A DNA stretch of 64,000 nucleotides from Bradyrhizobium diazoefficiens (GTDB taxonomy: Bacteria; Pseudomonadota; Alphaproteobacteria; Rhizobiales; Xanthobacteraceae): NCBI RefSeq assembly GCF_016612535.1, contig NZ_JAENXS010000001.1, positions 310,001-374,000 of the forward strand. Reading direction: 5' to 3'. A program made the translations under genes and the position numbers. A model generated the notes under the pieces. It ran no database searches. It was not told the DNA's origin and was given only the letters and a program-made list of their open reading frames with translations. Shown one piece after another: positions 36,115 through 45,014 of the stretch (position 1 is the first letter of the stretch; every line of letters begins with the position of its first letter).

Positions 36115-37083
36115 TCAAGCGGCTGAGCGCTCAATCCGCAACTCCCCAGCGACTGCTGCGAACCCGTCTCGCCAGATCGGGTACGCCGGCCGCCAACCGA
36201 GTTCACGTTTAGCTTTCGCATTGGAGCCACCGCGCACCTGCGTCATCATCAGGACCATATGCTCGCCCGCAAGCAGCCGGCCGAGCCATGCCGGCACGTG
36301 AAGCGGCCTCTTCGCACCTAGTAACTCGGCAAGCGCCGGAAGCCAGTTCCTGACTTGCGTCGGTTGATCATCGACGATGTTGTAGATGCTGCCCGGCCTG
36401 CCCTTGTCGATGGCTGCAACGGTCGCGGACGCAGCGTCCTCGGTATGGATGAATGACCACCAGCCGCCGCCGTCGCCAATCAGCGGCACGCGGCGGCGGC
36501 GAAGCTGATCGATCATTGCGGACGAGAGCATCCCGGTATCCGGCCCGTAAAATGACCCATAGCGCAGCACGATACCTTCGGGTTCCGATGACGCCGTGAC
36601 GGTACGCTCCAGATATCGGATCGCTTCGAGCGTGCGGCGAAGCTCCTCCGGCGGATTGGGATCGAGTTCATCCGTCTCGCTCTTGACCGCACCGCCGTGG
36701 CGAGTGAACGTCCAGCCGCAGAAACTCTGCGCGACGAGCCGTTTTGCGCCAGCTTCGCGCGCCGCCGCCAGCAGGATGTCGGTCCCTCGCGTACGCAGTT
36801 CGTTGGTCGTGGCAAAGGCTCGATCGAAGTGCCGCAGGTCGGTCACAGCCGCAAGATCCGTCATCTGATCGATGATGATGTCCGGCCTCGCCGAAATGAT
36901 CGCCGCGCGCATGCTGGCTGCATCGAGACCATCCGCGACAACAGGCTCGGCGCCCATGCGCCTGAGAAGATCGGCCTTCGCTGCGGTTCGCGTCGAGCCG
37001 ACAACGGAATGACCTGCCGAGATCAGCGCGGGAACCAACTCCCGGCCTACGGCGCCGGTGGCGCCAGCAACAAAGATTCTCAT
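36115..37083 (-). CDS. NAD-dependent epimerase/dehydratase family protein
   Basis: 322 residues, extended SDR: MRIFVAGATGAVGRELVPAL (nucleotide-binding GxTGxxG), QMTDLAAVTD, and a substrate region with YGSFYGPD. The usual Tyr-x3-Lys pair is not obvious, so catalysis is uncertain; an isomerase or binding role is possible. Its stop lies 3 bases from the stop of the convergent dehydrogenase. Confidence 0.82.
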   Translation of the reverse strand: MRIFVAGATGAVGRELVPALISAGHSVVGSTRTAAKADLLRRMGAEPVVADGLDAASMRAAIISARPDIIIDQMTDLAAVTDLRHFDRAFATTNELRTRGTDILLAAAREAGAKRLVAQSFCGWTFTRHGGAVKSETDELDPNPPEELRRTLEAIRYLERTVTASSEPEGIVLRYGSFYGPDTGMLSSAMIDQLRRRRVPLIGDGGGWWSFIHTEDAASATVAAIDKGRPGSIYNIVDDQPTQVRNWLPALAELLGAKRPLHVPAWLGRLLAGEHMVLMMTQVRGGSNAKAKRELGWRPAYPIWRDGFAAVAGELRIERSAA

Positions 37084-37235
37084 CCTGTGCTCCTGCTATT
37101 CGCCAGCCCCTCGGCAGGTAGGCGAGGCGAACATGAATTCAAGCAGGCGGACCAAATGCGGATGGTCGCACAAGAACGAGCGGCGCGCGGGCCGAAGTAC
37201 GCGCGCCGCTTGTCAATCAATTCTGACGTATCGAA

Positions 37236-38426
37236 TTAGCGCACGGTGACCGGCGCGGGCAGCGGCGGCACGACCGTCGGCTGGGTACCCGGCACGGGAC
37301 CTGCCTGGGCGGCCATCGGAGCCGGCGCAGCACCGGGCGCAGGCGCAGCTGATGCGGTCGCCGTACCCGGCGGCGGACCGCCCGGCATCACCACCACGCG
37401 GGTGCCGACCTTGGCGCGGTCGAACAGATCCGACACGTCGTCGTTCAGCATGCCGATGCAGCCGGAGGAGACGAACTTGCCGATCGTCGACGGCTGGTTG
37501 GTGCCGTGGATGCGATAGACGGTCGAGCCGAGATACATCGCCCGCGCACCGAGCGGATTGCCCGGGCCGCCGGCCATGAAGCGCGGCAGATAAGGCTGGC
37601 GCTCGATCATTTCCGCAGGCGGATGCCAGTCCGGCCACTCGGCCTTGCGGGTGATCTTCTGCACACCGGTCCAGGTGAACCCGTCGCGGCCGACGCGGAC
37701 GCCATAGCGGATCGCGCGGCCATTGCCGAGGACATAATAGAGGTAGGTATTCGGGGTATCGACGATGATCGTGCCGGCCGGCTCCTTGGTTGCCAGCGAC
37801 ACTTCCTGACGACGCAGGTTCGGCGCCAACTGCGCCGGCGCCGCGTCAGGCTGCTCCTCGGGCGGCAATGAGGCCACCGACATCGGCCGGCCATCGGGGC
37901 CAGCGGCGGACTGCTGCGAAACCGCGCCGGTCGCGGGGGGGCCGCCAAGGGCCTCCGGCGGACGCATGCCATCACTGGGCGCCTGGCCCGGTCGGTCGGC
38001 ATAGATCACCGCGGGCGGGCCGGCGGGACGGCCGTAGCGGGGATCGTCGGGTGACATCACCGGACCCTGGGGCGGGGCGGCTGAATAGACCGGCGCGCCG
38101 GCGGGACGGCCATAACGGGGATCATCCGGCGACATCACCGGACCCTGCGGCGGAGCAGCGGAATAGACAGGCGGAGCGCCGGCGGGCGGACGACCGTAGC
38201 GCGGATCTTCGGCCGGACCGGGCGGCGGCAGCGACGCCTGCGGCGTTGCGTCGTCGTCATCTTCCAGTGCGTCGAAATTCGGGGCGCGGTCGCCGGGGCG
38301 ATATTCGGCCGGGGCGCCGTAGCTCGGCGCCTGCTGGACCGGATAGCTCTGGGCCTGTGCGAGCGCGGTTCCCGCCGCAGCGACTGTTGCAGCAGCGCAT
38401 ATCGTCAGAAAATGTTTGATCATCAT
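37236..38426 (-). CDS. L,D-transpeptidase with Pro-rich repeats
   Basis: 396 residues from the ATG pair at 38424-38426. Signal peptide to AQA near residue 25, then a disordered Pro-rich region with three copies of a unit related to YSAAPPQGPVMSPDDPRYGR, then a YkuD catalytic domain with HGTNQPSTIGKFVSSGCIGM (the essential Cys and its His). These enzymes cross-link peptidoglycan or attach proteins to it. The repeats are unusual in length for the family. Confidence 0.9.
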   Translation of the reverse strand: MMIKHFLTICAAATVAAAGTALAQAQSYPVQQAPSYGAPAEYRPGDRAPNFDALEDDDDATPQASLPPPGPAEDPRYGRPPAGAPPVYSAAPPQGPVMSPDDPRYGRPAGAPVYSAAPPQGPVMSPDDPRYGRPAGPPAVIYADRPGQAPSDGMRPPEALGGPPATGAVSQQSAAGPDGRPMSVASLPPEEQPDAAPAQLAPNLRRQEVSLATKEPAGTIIVDTPNTYLYYVLGNGRAIRYGVRVGRDGFTWTGVQKITRKAEWPDWHPPAEMIERQPYLPRFMAGGPGNPLGARAMYLGSTVYRIHGTNQPSTIGKFVSSGCIGMLNDDVSDLFDRAKVGTRVVVMPGGPPPGTATASAAPAPGAAPAPMAAQAGPVPGTQPTVVPPLPAPVTVR

Positions 38427-38439
38427 CGTTCTTGTATAG

Positions 38440-38640
38440 TCCCCGGGCCCCGTCCGAGCCGTTAACGGCCAGATGACCGAAGATAGCGGCACATTCAAGA
38501 CATAACAGGCGCATTCGCGCCTGAATTAGCGATTTGTGATGCAATCGCACACAGTTGCTCCGTTGCATCACGGGGCGGGAAATCGCATCACGCCGTAAAT
38601 TGCCGGAGTCTTCCGCCCGATTTTTTACGGAACGGCGCGG
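38440..38640. other. Region with nested inverted repeats, no gene seen
   Basis: The 365-base gap between the L,D-transpeptidase gene (minus) and the next gene (plus) holds GTGATGCAA at 38537-38545 and its complement near 38567-38576, and CCGTAAA near 38594 with TTTACGG near 38628. These divergent-promoter structures could be operators; I see no coding sequence. Confidence 0.35.
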
Positions 38641-38791
38641 AGGCGTTGCGATATGGTCGAATCAGCCTGATTCGCCACCGCTTTGAGCTCGAATCCCGCG
38701 TGGCGAACGCGGCAATCAGTACCGTCACCGCGTTCAGATGGCTCATGGGCCCTGGCCACACCCCGCCGGGGCGGAAATTCGCAATCCGTCA

Positions 38792-39580
38792 ATGCTTCCC
38801 GGCTTTCGCTTCCTGCTTGCCGCGATCCTGCTGTCAACCTCCATCCTGGTGTTCGGCTTAGGGGCCGCCGCGCTGCTGCGGACGACTCATGAGCAGTATG
38901 TCAGTAACCCGTCCTGGCGGAATGGCCCCCAGGAGCAGGTGTTCGCGCAAGGACCCGAGCCGGCCCAACCGGTGCTCGCGGTGCTGCGCGTCGAGCCGGT
39001 CGCCGATGAGGCGACGCCTGCGAAGCAGGACGACCAGGTCCCGAGCGTCGGGCTGCCCACGGTCGAAACCACGCCCGAGCAGATGGCCGCGGTCACGCTC
39101 GAGAACCACGCCCAGCCTGAGCCTCAATCTGAGTCTCAGGCTGCCGTCGCACCGCCCGCTCCGCTCGCCGCCGAAGCGCCAGCCCCTGAGCCAGCCAAGA
39201 GCCTGGCTGCAGACGAGGCTGCGCCTCCCGCGCCCGCTGACACCCTCACCCCGGCCGACACGACGGTTTCCACCGCGACGACAACGCCCGCACCAACCGT
39301 CAGCGCCACCGACGTGCCGCGCACAGCGACACCAGCGCTGGCATCGCACGTGAGCGACATCGCGGCAGCTAGAATGGCCGCGCTGAACGACCTTGCACCG
39401 CGGAAGACCAAGGCCGACAGGGCGAGGCCCGACAGCAACGCGGCCAAGCCGCGTGCGCACAAGCCGAAGAGGCGTCACCGCATCGTGCGTCGCCCGCCGC
39501 CTCAGCCGGTTCAGCAGGCAATCGATCCGTTCACGCAACAGCCGACGCTCACCGCGACGGCCAAGCGCGCGCGCCAATAA
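38792..39580 (+). CDS. Membrane-anchored Pro/Ala-rich protein of unknown function
   Basis: 262 residues from the ATG at 38792, which removes an unlikely Pro-rich leader. One N-terminal membrane helix (LLAAILLSTSILVFGLGAAAL), then a disordered region rich in Pro, Ala, Glu and Thr, and a strongly basic C-terminal part (KPRAHKPKRRHRIVRRPPPQ). Likely anchored in the inner membrane with the rest outside; function unknown. Confidence 0.65.
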   Translation: MLPGFRFLLAAILLSTSILVFGLGAAALLRTTHEQYVSNPSWRNGPQEQVFAQGPEPAQPVLAVLRVEPVADEATPAKQDDQVPSVGLPTVETTPEQMAAVTLENHAQPEPQSESQAAVAPPAPLAAEAPAPEPAKSLAADEAAPPAPADTLTPADTTVSTATTTPAPTVSATDVPRTATPALASHVSDIAAARMAALNDLAPRKTKADRARPDSNAAKPRAHKPKRRHRIVRRPPPQPVQQAIDPFTQQPTLTATAKRARQ

Positions 39581-39583
39581 GAT

Positions 39584-40438
39584 CTACGCGGGCCCGGTTG
39601 CGATCGGCGGGCCTTTTTCCTGGCCCCATTCCGACCACGAGCCGTCATAAAGCGCGGTGTCGGTAACCCCTAAGCGATAGAGCGCGAGCGTCAGCACGCC
39701 GGCCGAGACGCCGGAGCCGCAGCTCGTGACGATCGGCGCATCGAGTTTCACGCCTGCTCCGGTGAAGACAGCGCGGAGATCGTCGAGCGGCTTCATCGTG
39801 CCGGTGGCGGCATCGAACAGCTGGCTGTAGGGCACGTTACGCGCACCTGGGATGTGACCGGAGCGGATGCCGGCCCGCGGCTCGGGCGCGCGGCCTTCGA
39901 AGCGATCGGCCGCGCGCGCATCGATCACCTGCTCGGCCCGGCTTTCGACGTTGGCGATCAGCTGCTGCATGCTGCGCACGCGCTTTGGATCGTAGCTCGC
40001 CTTGAAGCTTGCGGGCTTCGGCTTCACCTCACCGCTCTCGACGGCGCGTCCCTCGGCGCGCCACTTCTTCAGGCCGCCATTGACGATGCGCACATTGCTA
40101 TGGCCGAAAGCCAGGAACATCCACCACGCGCGCGGCGCGGCGACCCAGCCGCCGGCATCGTAGAGCACAACCGTGTCGGCATTGCCGATGCCGAGATTAC
40201 CGACATCGCGGCCGAACTGCTCGGCACTCGGATACATGTGCGGCAGCGGGTTGGAATGATCGGACACCGCATCGACGTCGAAGAACACAGCACCGGGCAG
40301 ATGCGCGGCGAGATAGTCGTCCTTCGGCAGCGGCAGCACACCAGGCAGCTTGAAGCTGGCGTCGAGCACTTTGACGTTGGCGTCGTTGATATGAGCGGCG
40401 AGCCATTCGGTGGAGACGAGGGGATCGGTGGGGGTCAT
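39584..40438 (-). CDS. sseA: 3-mercaptopyruvate sulfurtransferase
   Basis: 284 residues with two rhodanese domains. The catalytic Cys is in VVTSCGSGVSAGVLTLALYR (near residue 235), and EDYLAAHLPGA-like KDDYLAAHLPGAVFFDVDAV marks the inactive first domain. The enzyme moves sulfur from 3-mercaptopyruvate to thiophilic acceptors. It lies 135 bases from a second sulfurtransferase gene in the same direction. Confidence 0.92.
   Translation of the reverse strand: MTPTDPLVSTEWLAAHINDANVKVLDASFKLPGVLPLPKDDYLAAHLPGAVFFDVDAVSDHSNPLPHMYPSAEQFGRDVGNLGIGNADTVVLYDAGGWVAAPRAWWMFLAFGHSNVRIVNGGLKKWRAEGRAVESGEVKPKPASFKASYDPKRVRSMQQLIANVESRAEQVIDARAADRFEGRAPEPRAGIRSGHIPGARNVPYSQLFDAATGTMKPLDDLRAVFTGAGVKLDAPIVTSCGSGVSAGVLTLALYRLGVTDTALYDGSWSEWGQEKGPPIATGPA
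39591..39618 (+). terminator. Terminator inside the 3' end of the convergent gene
   Basis: GGCCCG at 39591-39596 pairs with CGGGCC at 39608-39613 and is followed by TTTTT. The gene upstream ends 11 bases earlier, and the convergent sseA gene ends at 39584, so the stem lies within sseA. Confidence 0.5.
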
Positions 40439-40463
40439 TGTCTGCTCCGGCAGTTTGCTTAGC

Positions 40464-40547
40464 CGTCATGGCCGGGCTTGTCCCGGCCATCCACGTTCTT
40501 CTTCGCAGCAAAGACGTGGATGCCCGGGTCAAGCCCGGGCATGACGG
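40464..40547. repeat. GTCATGGCCGGGCTTGTCCCGG repeat
   Basis: CCGTCATGGCCGGGC on the left and GCCCGGGCATGACGG on the right form a long palindrome with a CACGTTCTTCTTCGC loop region. It lies between the two sulfurtransferase genes. A separate family from the others here. Confidence 0.82.
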
Positions 40548-40573
40548 AGTATGTGGCGAGAAAGGCGCTCACC

Positions 40574-40987
40574 TCACCCCTTCTTCTTCGGCTCCCACTG
40601 CTCCGTCGGACCGCCGGCATCACGCCAAGCGGCGTAGCCGCCGGCGATGTGGGCGACGGGCTTGAGGCCCATGTCCTTCGCGGTCTTGGCTGCGAGTGCG
40701 GAGCGCAGGCCACCGGCGCAATGGAACACGAACTTCTTGTCTTCCTGGAAGATCGGCTTCGCATACGGGCTCTGCGGATCGATCCAGAATTCGAGCATGC
40801 CGCGGGTGCAGGCGAACGCACCGGGGATGCGGCCGTCGCGCTCGATCTCGCGGGGATCGCGGATGTCGACGATGACGACGTCGCCGTTCCTGGATATCTC
40901 GATGGCGTCCTTGGCGGTGAGCGTCTCGATTTCGGCATTGGCCTCGTCGATCAGCGCCTTGATGCCGCGGGTGATGTTTTGGGGCAT
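40574..40987 (-). CDS. Rhodanese-like sulfurtransferase
   Basis: 137 residues from the ATG at 40987 (GGGAGAA upstream). One rhodanese domain with VVIVDIRDPREIERDGRIPG and the catalytic Cys in KFVFHCAGGLRSALA. Single-domain rhodaneses pass sulfur between proteins. Transcribed towards sseA, separated from it by a repeat. Confidence 0.9.
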   Translation of the reverse strand: MPQNITRGIKALIDEANAEIETLTAKDAIEISRNGDVVIVDIRDPREIERDGRIPGAFACTRGMLEFWIDPQSPYAKPIFQEDKKFVFHCAGGLRSALAAKTAKDMGLKPVAHIAGGYAAWRDAGGPTEQWEPKKKG

Positions 40988-41025
40988 GTGGTTCTCCCTC
41001 TTGTCGTCGTTCCGGAGCGCGCGTG

Positions 41026-42201
41026 CTAGTGCGTCAATTCCTTCATCGCACCTTCCAGACCCTCGATCGTGATCGGGAACATGCGGTTGGCAAAGATGCG
41101 TTTGATGATGGTGGTCGATTCCGAATAATCCCAGTGCTTCTGCGCGACCGGATTGAGCCAGACCGAATGCGGATAGGTGCGGATGATGCGGTCGAGCCAG
41201 ATCGAGCCGGGCTCCTCGTTGACGTGCTCGACCGAGCCGCCGGGCACCATGATCTCGTAAGGCGACATGGAGGCGTCGCCGACAAACACGACCTTGTAGT
41301 CGTGTGGATATTTGTGCAGCACGTCCCAGGTCGGCGTTCGGTCGGTGAAGCGGCGCTTGTTCTGCTTCCACACGCCTTCATAGAGGCAGTTGTGGAAGTA
41401 GAAATATTCCATGTGCTTGAACTCGCTCTTCGCCGCCGAGAACAGCTCCTCAACCTGCTCGATATGCGAATCCATGGAGCCGCCGATGTCGAAGAACACC
41501 AGCAGCTTCACCGCATTGCGCCGCTCCGGACGCATGACCACGTCGAGATAGCCGTGGTTGGCGGTCTCGCGGATCGTGTTGTCGAGATCGAGTTCGTCCG
41601 GCGCGCCGGTGCGCGCGAATTTGCGCAGGCGACGCAGCGCCACCTTGATGTTGCGGATGCCGAGCTCGACGTTGCCGTCGAGATCCCTGAACTCGCGCTT
41701 GTCCCACACCTTCACGGCGCGGTTGTTGCGGTTCTTTTCCTGGCCGATGCGGACGCCTTCGGGATTGTAGCCATGCGCGCCGAACGGCGAGGTGCCTGCC
41801 GTGCCGATCCACTTCGAGCCGCCCTGATGCCGGCCCTTCTGCTCCTCAAGCCGCTTCTTCAAGGTCTCCATGAGCTTGTCCCAGCCCATGGCCTCGATCT
41901 GCTTCTTCTCTTCGTCGGTGAGGTATTTCTCGGCGAGCTTCTTCAGCCATTCCTCGGGGATCTCGGCCCCTTCCATGGCGTCGAGCAGGCTTTCCAGCCC
42001 CTTGAACACCGTGCCGAAGACGCGATCGAACTTGTCGAGGTTACGCTCGTCCTTCACCAGCGAGGTGCGCGACAGATAGTAGAAATTCTCGACAGAATAG
42101 TCCGACAGATCAGCGTCGAGCGCCTCCATCAGCGTGAGGTATTCGCGCAGCGTCACGGGGACCTGCGCATCGCGCAGAGAGGTGAAGAATTGCAGGAACA
42201 T
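41026..42201 (-). CDS. VWA domain protein, CoxE-like
   Basis: 391 residues from the ATG at 42201. A helical N-terminal half (MFLQFFTSLRDAQVPVTLRE...) and a C-terminal von Willebrand A domain with the metal site VFFDIGGSMDSHIEQVEELF; the first Ser of the usual DxSxS motif is replaced by Gly, as often in CoxE-type proteins. Such proteins work with a MoxR ATPase to insert metal or mature an oxidoreductase. The MoxR gene lies on the other strand 600 bases away. Confidence 0.9.
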   Translation of the reverse strand: MFLQFFTSLRDAQVPVTLREYLTLMEALDADLSDYSVENFYYLSRTSLVKDERNLDKFDRVFGTVFKGLESLLDAMEGAEIPEEWLKKLAEKYLTDEEKKQIEAMGWDKLMETLKKRLEEQKGRHQGGSKWIGTAGTSPFGAHGYNPEGVRIGQEKNRNNRAVKVWDKREFRDLDGNVELGIRNIKVALRRLRKFARTGAPDELDLDNTIRETANHGYLDVVMRPERRNAVKLLVFFDIGGSMDSHIEQVEELFSAAKSEFKHMEYFYFHNCLYEGVWKQNKRRFTDRTPTWDVLHKYPHDYKVVFVGDASMSPYEIMVPGGSVEHVNEEPGSIWLDRIIRTYPHSVWLNPVAQKHWDYSESTTIIKRIFANRMFPITIEGLEGAMKELTH

Positions 42202-42248
42202 GGGAGACAGATTGCCCGTCGGATGGCGAACGTCAAGGGGCGCTTCAG

Positions 42249-42366
42249 CTCTCCCATTGGGAGAGGTTGCGCCGAAGGCGCGGGCGAGGGGCTTCGCTCT
42301 CTCGTGGGACCTGATCCCCTCACCCGGATCGCTGACGCGATCCGACCTCTCCCACTGGGGAGAGGT
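42249..42366. repeat. CTCCCATTGGGAGAGG / CCTCTCCCACTGGGGAGAGG repeat (copy)
   Basis: Hairpins CTCTCCCATTGGGAGAG and CGGATCGCTGACGCGATCCG with a terminal CTCCCACTGGGGAG. Same family as 22902-23047. It lies upstream of the VWA gene and downstream of GlsB on the other strand. Confidence 0.78.
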
Positions 42367-42461
42367 GAACCACGCGCCTCGGCGAACCAATTCAACATGG
42401 ACCGGGAAGCTTTTTGCTCTAGAATTGACCGTCTCAAGGGGTTGTTTTGGGGACGTTTGCA

Positions 42462-42707
42462 ATGGGAATTCTCGCAGCGCTCATCATCGGCGCAATCGCC
42501 GGCTGGCTTGCCGGCAAGATTGTCCACGGGGCGGGATTTGGGCTGATCGGCAACATCGTCGTCGGCATCATCGGTGCGCTGGTCGCAGGCTGGGTGCTGC
42601 CGCAGCTCCATATCGAGCTCGCAACCGGCACGGTCGGCGCCATCGTGGATTCCACGGTCGGCGCGGTGATTGTGCTCGTCATCCTTTCGCTGATAAAACG
42701 GGTCTGA
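42462..42707 (+). CDS. GlsB/YeaQ/YmgE family membrane protein
   Basis: 81 residues from the ATG at 42462. Three membrane helices (MGILAALIIGAIAGWLAGKI, GFGLIGNIVVGIIGALVAGW, GAIVDSTVGAVIVLVILSLI). This family is a small inner-membrane protein linked to envelope or general stress. It lies alone between the divergent VWA and MoxR genes and a hairpin follows. Confidence 0.88.
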   Translation: MGILAALIIGAIAGWLAGKIVHGAGFGLIGNIVVGIIGALVAGWVLPQLHIELATGTVGAIVDSTVGAVIVLVILSLIKRV

Positions 42708-42723
42708 AAGCCTGACCGAACCA

Positions 42724-42750
42724 GGAACGGCCGCCATGAGCGGCCGTTCC
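42724..42750 (+). terminator. Hairpin after the GlsB-like gene
   Basis: An 11-bp perfect stem (42724-42734 with 42740-42750), loop CATGA, lies 16 bases after the GlsB stop. The T tract is absent (CTTGTCG), so it may be a weak terminator. Confidence 0.4.
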
Positions 42751-42803
42751 CTTGTCGTGACCGGGGCGACAGCCTCGCGCCGACGATACCTCAAGGACGC
42801 GCA

Positions 42804-43646
42804 ATGAAATTTACCGGCACCAAGGACTATGTTGCGACCGACGATCTCAAGGTCGCGGTCAACGCCTCGATCGTGCTGGAGCGCCCGCTCCTCATCAAGG
42901 GCGAGCCCGGCACCGGCAAGACGGTGCTGGCCGAGGAAGTGGCGAAGGCGCTGAACGCACCGCTTCTGACCTGGCACATCAAGTCCACCACCAAGGCGCA
43001 GCAGGGCCTCTACGAATACGATGCGGTGTCGCGCCTGCGCGACAGCCAGCTCGGCGATAGCCGCGTGTCCGACATCAAGAACTACATCAAGCGCGGCAAG
43101 CTGTGGGACGCCTTCGCCGCCGAGCAGCGCCCGGTGCTGCTGATCGACGAGATTGACAAGGCCGACATCGAATTTCCGAACGATTTGCTGCTCGAGCTCG
43201 ACCGCATGGAATTCCATGTCTACGAGACCGGCGAGACGATCAAGGCCAAGCAGCGCCCGATCATGATGATCACCTCCAACAATGAGAAGGAGCTGCCGGA
43301 CGCCTTCCTGCGCCGCTGCTTCTTCCACTACATCAAATTCCCCGACGCCGACACGATGGGCCGGATCGTCGACGTCCACTTCCCCGGCATCAAGAAGCGC
43401 CTGGTCGAGGAAGCACTGCGCATCTTCTTCGAGGTGCGCGAAGTGCCCGGCCTGAAGAAGAAGCCGTCGACGTCGGAGCTGCTCGACTGGCTCAAGCTGC
43501 TGCTCAACGAAGACATGAGCGTCGAGCAATTGCGGGAACGCGACCCGCGCAAACTGATCCCGCCGCTGCACGGCGCGCTGCTCAAGAACGAGCAGGACGT
43601 GCATCTGTTCGAGCGGCTGGCGTTCTTGAGCCGACGGGAAGTGTAG
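42804..43646 (+). CDS. MoxR-type AAA+ ATPase
   Basis: 280 residues with Walker A GEPGTGKT (33-40), Walker B LLIDEIDKAD (near 113), sensor 1 IMMITSNNEKELP and arginine finger region. These chaperone-like ATPases act with VWA partners such as CoxE to mature enzymes. The VWA partner here is transcribed in the opposite direction with GlsB between them, which is unusual. Confidence 0.92.
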   Translation: MKFTGTKDYVATDDLKVAVNASIVLERPLLIKGEPGTGKTVLAEEVAKALNAPLLTWHIKSTTKAQQGLYEYDAVSRLRDSQLGDSRVSDIKNYIKRGKLWDAFAAEQRPVLLIDEIDKADIEFPNDLLLELDRMEFHVYETGETIKAKQRPIMMITSNNEKELPDAFLRRCFFHYIKFPDADTMGRIVDVHFPGIKKRLVEEALRIFFEVREVPGLKKKPSTSELLDWLKLLLNEDMSVEQLRERDPRKLIPPLHGALLKNEQDVHLFERLAFLSRREV

Positions 43647-43696
43647 GCCGGCGGTGCACGTTCGCTGCGAAGGTCGAGGCACGGTGCCCCCACGGG

Positions 43697-43813
43697 GTCG
43701 TCCTGGCGAAAGCCAGGACCCATACCGCGTGATCTATCGATAAGACTTCGGGGCCAGTACCGCTCACCAAACCACTCCCTGGGGTAATGGGTCCTGGCTT
43801 TTGCCAGGACGAC
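43697..43813. repeat. Palindromic intergenic repeat, CCGGGAC family (copy 2)
   Basis: GTCGTCCTGGCGAAAGCCAGGAC on the left is answered by GTCCTGGCTTTTGCCAGGAC on the right; the CCATACCGCGTGATCT core matches the copy at 12128-12244. Begins 50 bases after the MoxR stop. Confidence 0.82.
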
Positions 43814-43840
43814 GTTGGGGTGGCGTTAGCTCTCACCACT

Positions 43841-43921
43841 CGTCATTGCGAGCGCAGCGAAGCAATCCAGAATCCCTCCGCGGCAAGACTCTGGATTGCT
43901 TCGCTGCGCTCGCAATGACGG
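43841..43921. repeat. Palindromic repeat, CATTGCGAGCG/GCAATCCAG family (copy 2)
   Basis: CGTCATTGCGAGCGCAGCG and AGCAATCCAG on the left match CTGGATTGCTTCG and CGCTCGCAATGACG on the right. Related copies lie at 13677 and 48017. Confidence 0.87.
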
Positions 43922-43929
43922 AGCAATGG

Positions 43930-44560
43930 CCAATGATGTCGCTCTCCAATTCGCATTGTGGTCCGCAGACATACGTCCGCATCCTCGCGGCGCATCTCGC
44001 CCGAGCTTTGCTTGCACTCAACACCCTCTTCAAACAGAGGGCGCAGGGAAGGCCGGGTGCCGGCTTGGCACCCACGGTCCGCTGTGCGCATGTAGCGCAA
44101 AAGGACTGCACAGCGGCATACAGGTGCGGCCGAACACACGGCCTTCCCTGCGCAATGGGTTGACGGCTTATGCCGTGCTCTCCCGGGAGCCGAATTCCTT
44201 CTGGCCTCCCTCGCCCCGCAAATTGACGATGTGGTTGACCCGGTCGGGCGCTCCACACCTCCGCGAAGGGCTTGACCGTAGCGACGACGGTCGGGACCAC
44301 ACGGTTTTGCCGTACGCGTTTCAGCGTCGCTCGTCCGCACGCGGGTTTTCGGGCTCACAGGGACTACCCGCCCTGCCCGCCCCATCTCGTGCCGACGCTG
44401 CCGCGTCCACCGCAACCCGGCCCGCGTTTCGAACGACTCGCGAACCGCCCCTCTTCGTCGGGCCGGGCTGTTTCGATGTATGCCGCAATTCCGAATTTCG
44501 GTAAAGTGGAATATTTTTGCAGGGAGGGGTTGACGGGGTGGCGGGTGTTTTGCCCGACGG
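43930..44560. repeat. Long dispersed non-coding repeat
   Basis: About 630 bases with no supported gene: open frames here are Arg/Pro/Cys-rich on several strands and frames, with no ribosome binding site. I recognise the sequence as a dispersed element common in Bradyrhizobium genomes, where it has often been annotated as short hypothetical genes. It ends with TGTTTTGCCCGACGG at 44546-44560, shared with 23104-23118. Recognition is from memory and should be tested by genome-wide search. Confidence 0.65.
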
Positions 44561-44571
44561 ACGCGAAGCTT

Positions 44572-44895
44572 TCATTCACGACTCTGCGCTGCCGTTTCGG
44601 CCCAGTGCAGGAAGATCGCGATCACCTCACGAAGCCTGTTGGGAGGACACGCACCCGCGAATATGTCGTCCTTCACGTTACAATGGAAGAATTCCCGGTG
44701 ATCGCTTGATTGCGGTTTGGCAATTTCTTCGAAGGTGCGGCCGGACAAATATGTGTCCCTAAGTTCCACCTTGAAACTCCAGCCGGGATTGTCCAACGTC
44801 TCGATCGTGATGCCGTAGGTGTGCTCCCAATCTCCATTGCATTGAGCCGCATACCAGCGCTCCAACCGTTCAAGCACGTCGCCTGCGTCCTGCAT
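44572..44895 (-). CDS. Imm53 family immunity protein
   Basis: 107 residues, MQDAGDVLERLERWYAAQCN then GDWEHTYGITIETLDNPGW and FHCNVKDDIFAGACPPN, which I recognise as the Imm53 family, immunity proteins of polymorphic toxin systems. No toxin gene lies beside it, so the partner is elsewhere or lost. A partial copy of the GTAGGG repeat and the brnA stop lie upstream. Confidence 0.85.
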   Translation of the reverse strand: MQDAGDVLERLERWYAAQCNGDWEHTYGITIETLDNPGWSFKVELRDTYLSGRTFEEIAKPQSSDHREFFHCNVKDDIFAGACPPNRLREVIAIFLHWAETAAQSRE

Positions 44896-44933
44896 CGGGG
44901 TTGTGTCCGTTGGATGAAGGGCTCGTAGGGTGG

Positions 44934-44960
44934 GTTAGCGTCAGCGTAACTCACCTCTTT
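44934..44960. repeat. Partial copy of the GTAGGGTGGGTTA repeat
   Basis: CGTAGGGTGGGTTAGCG is present but its partner arm is missing; the sequence continues into GTAACTCACCTC. It lies between imm53 and brnA. Confidence 0.55.
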
Positions 44961-45014
44961 TGCTTCCGCACTTGCCGGTCGAAAACATCCGACCTGAAAT
45001 AGCATCGTTTCCAC

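Noticed and set aside
37950..38210. Possible CRISPR-like direct repeats
   Set aside because: The repeated units are coding, about 69-75 bases, imperfect and contiguous without spacers; they encode a Pro-rich protein linker.
43801..44709. Several short frames on both strands in the 43.8-44.7 kb repeat
   Set aside because: Arg/Cys/Pro-rich, mutually overlapping, no ribosome binding sites; I treat the region as a dispersed non-coding repeat.
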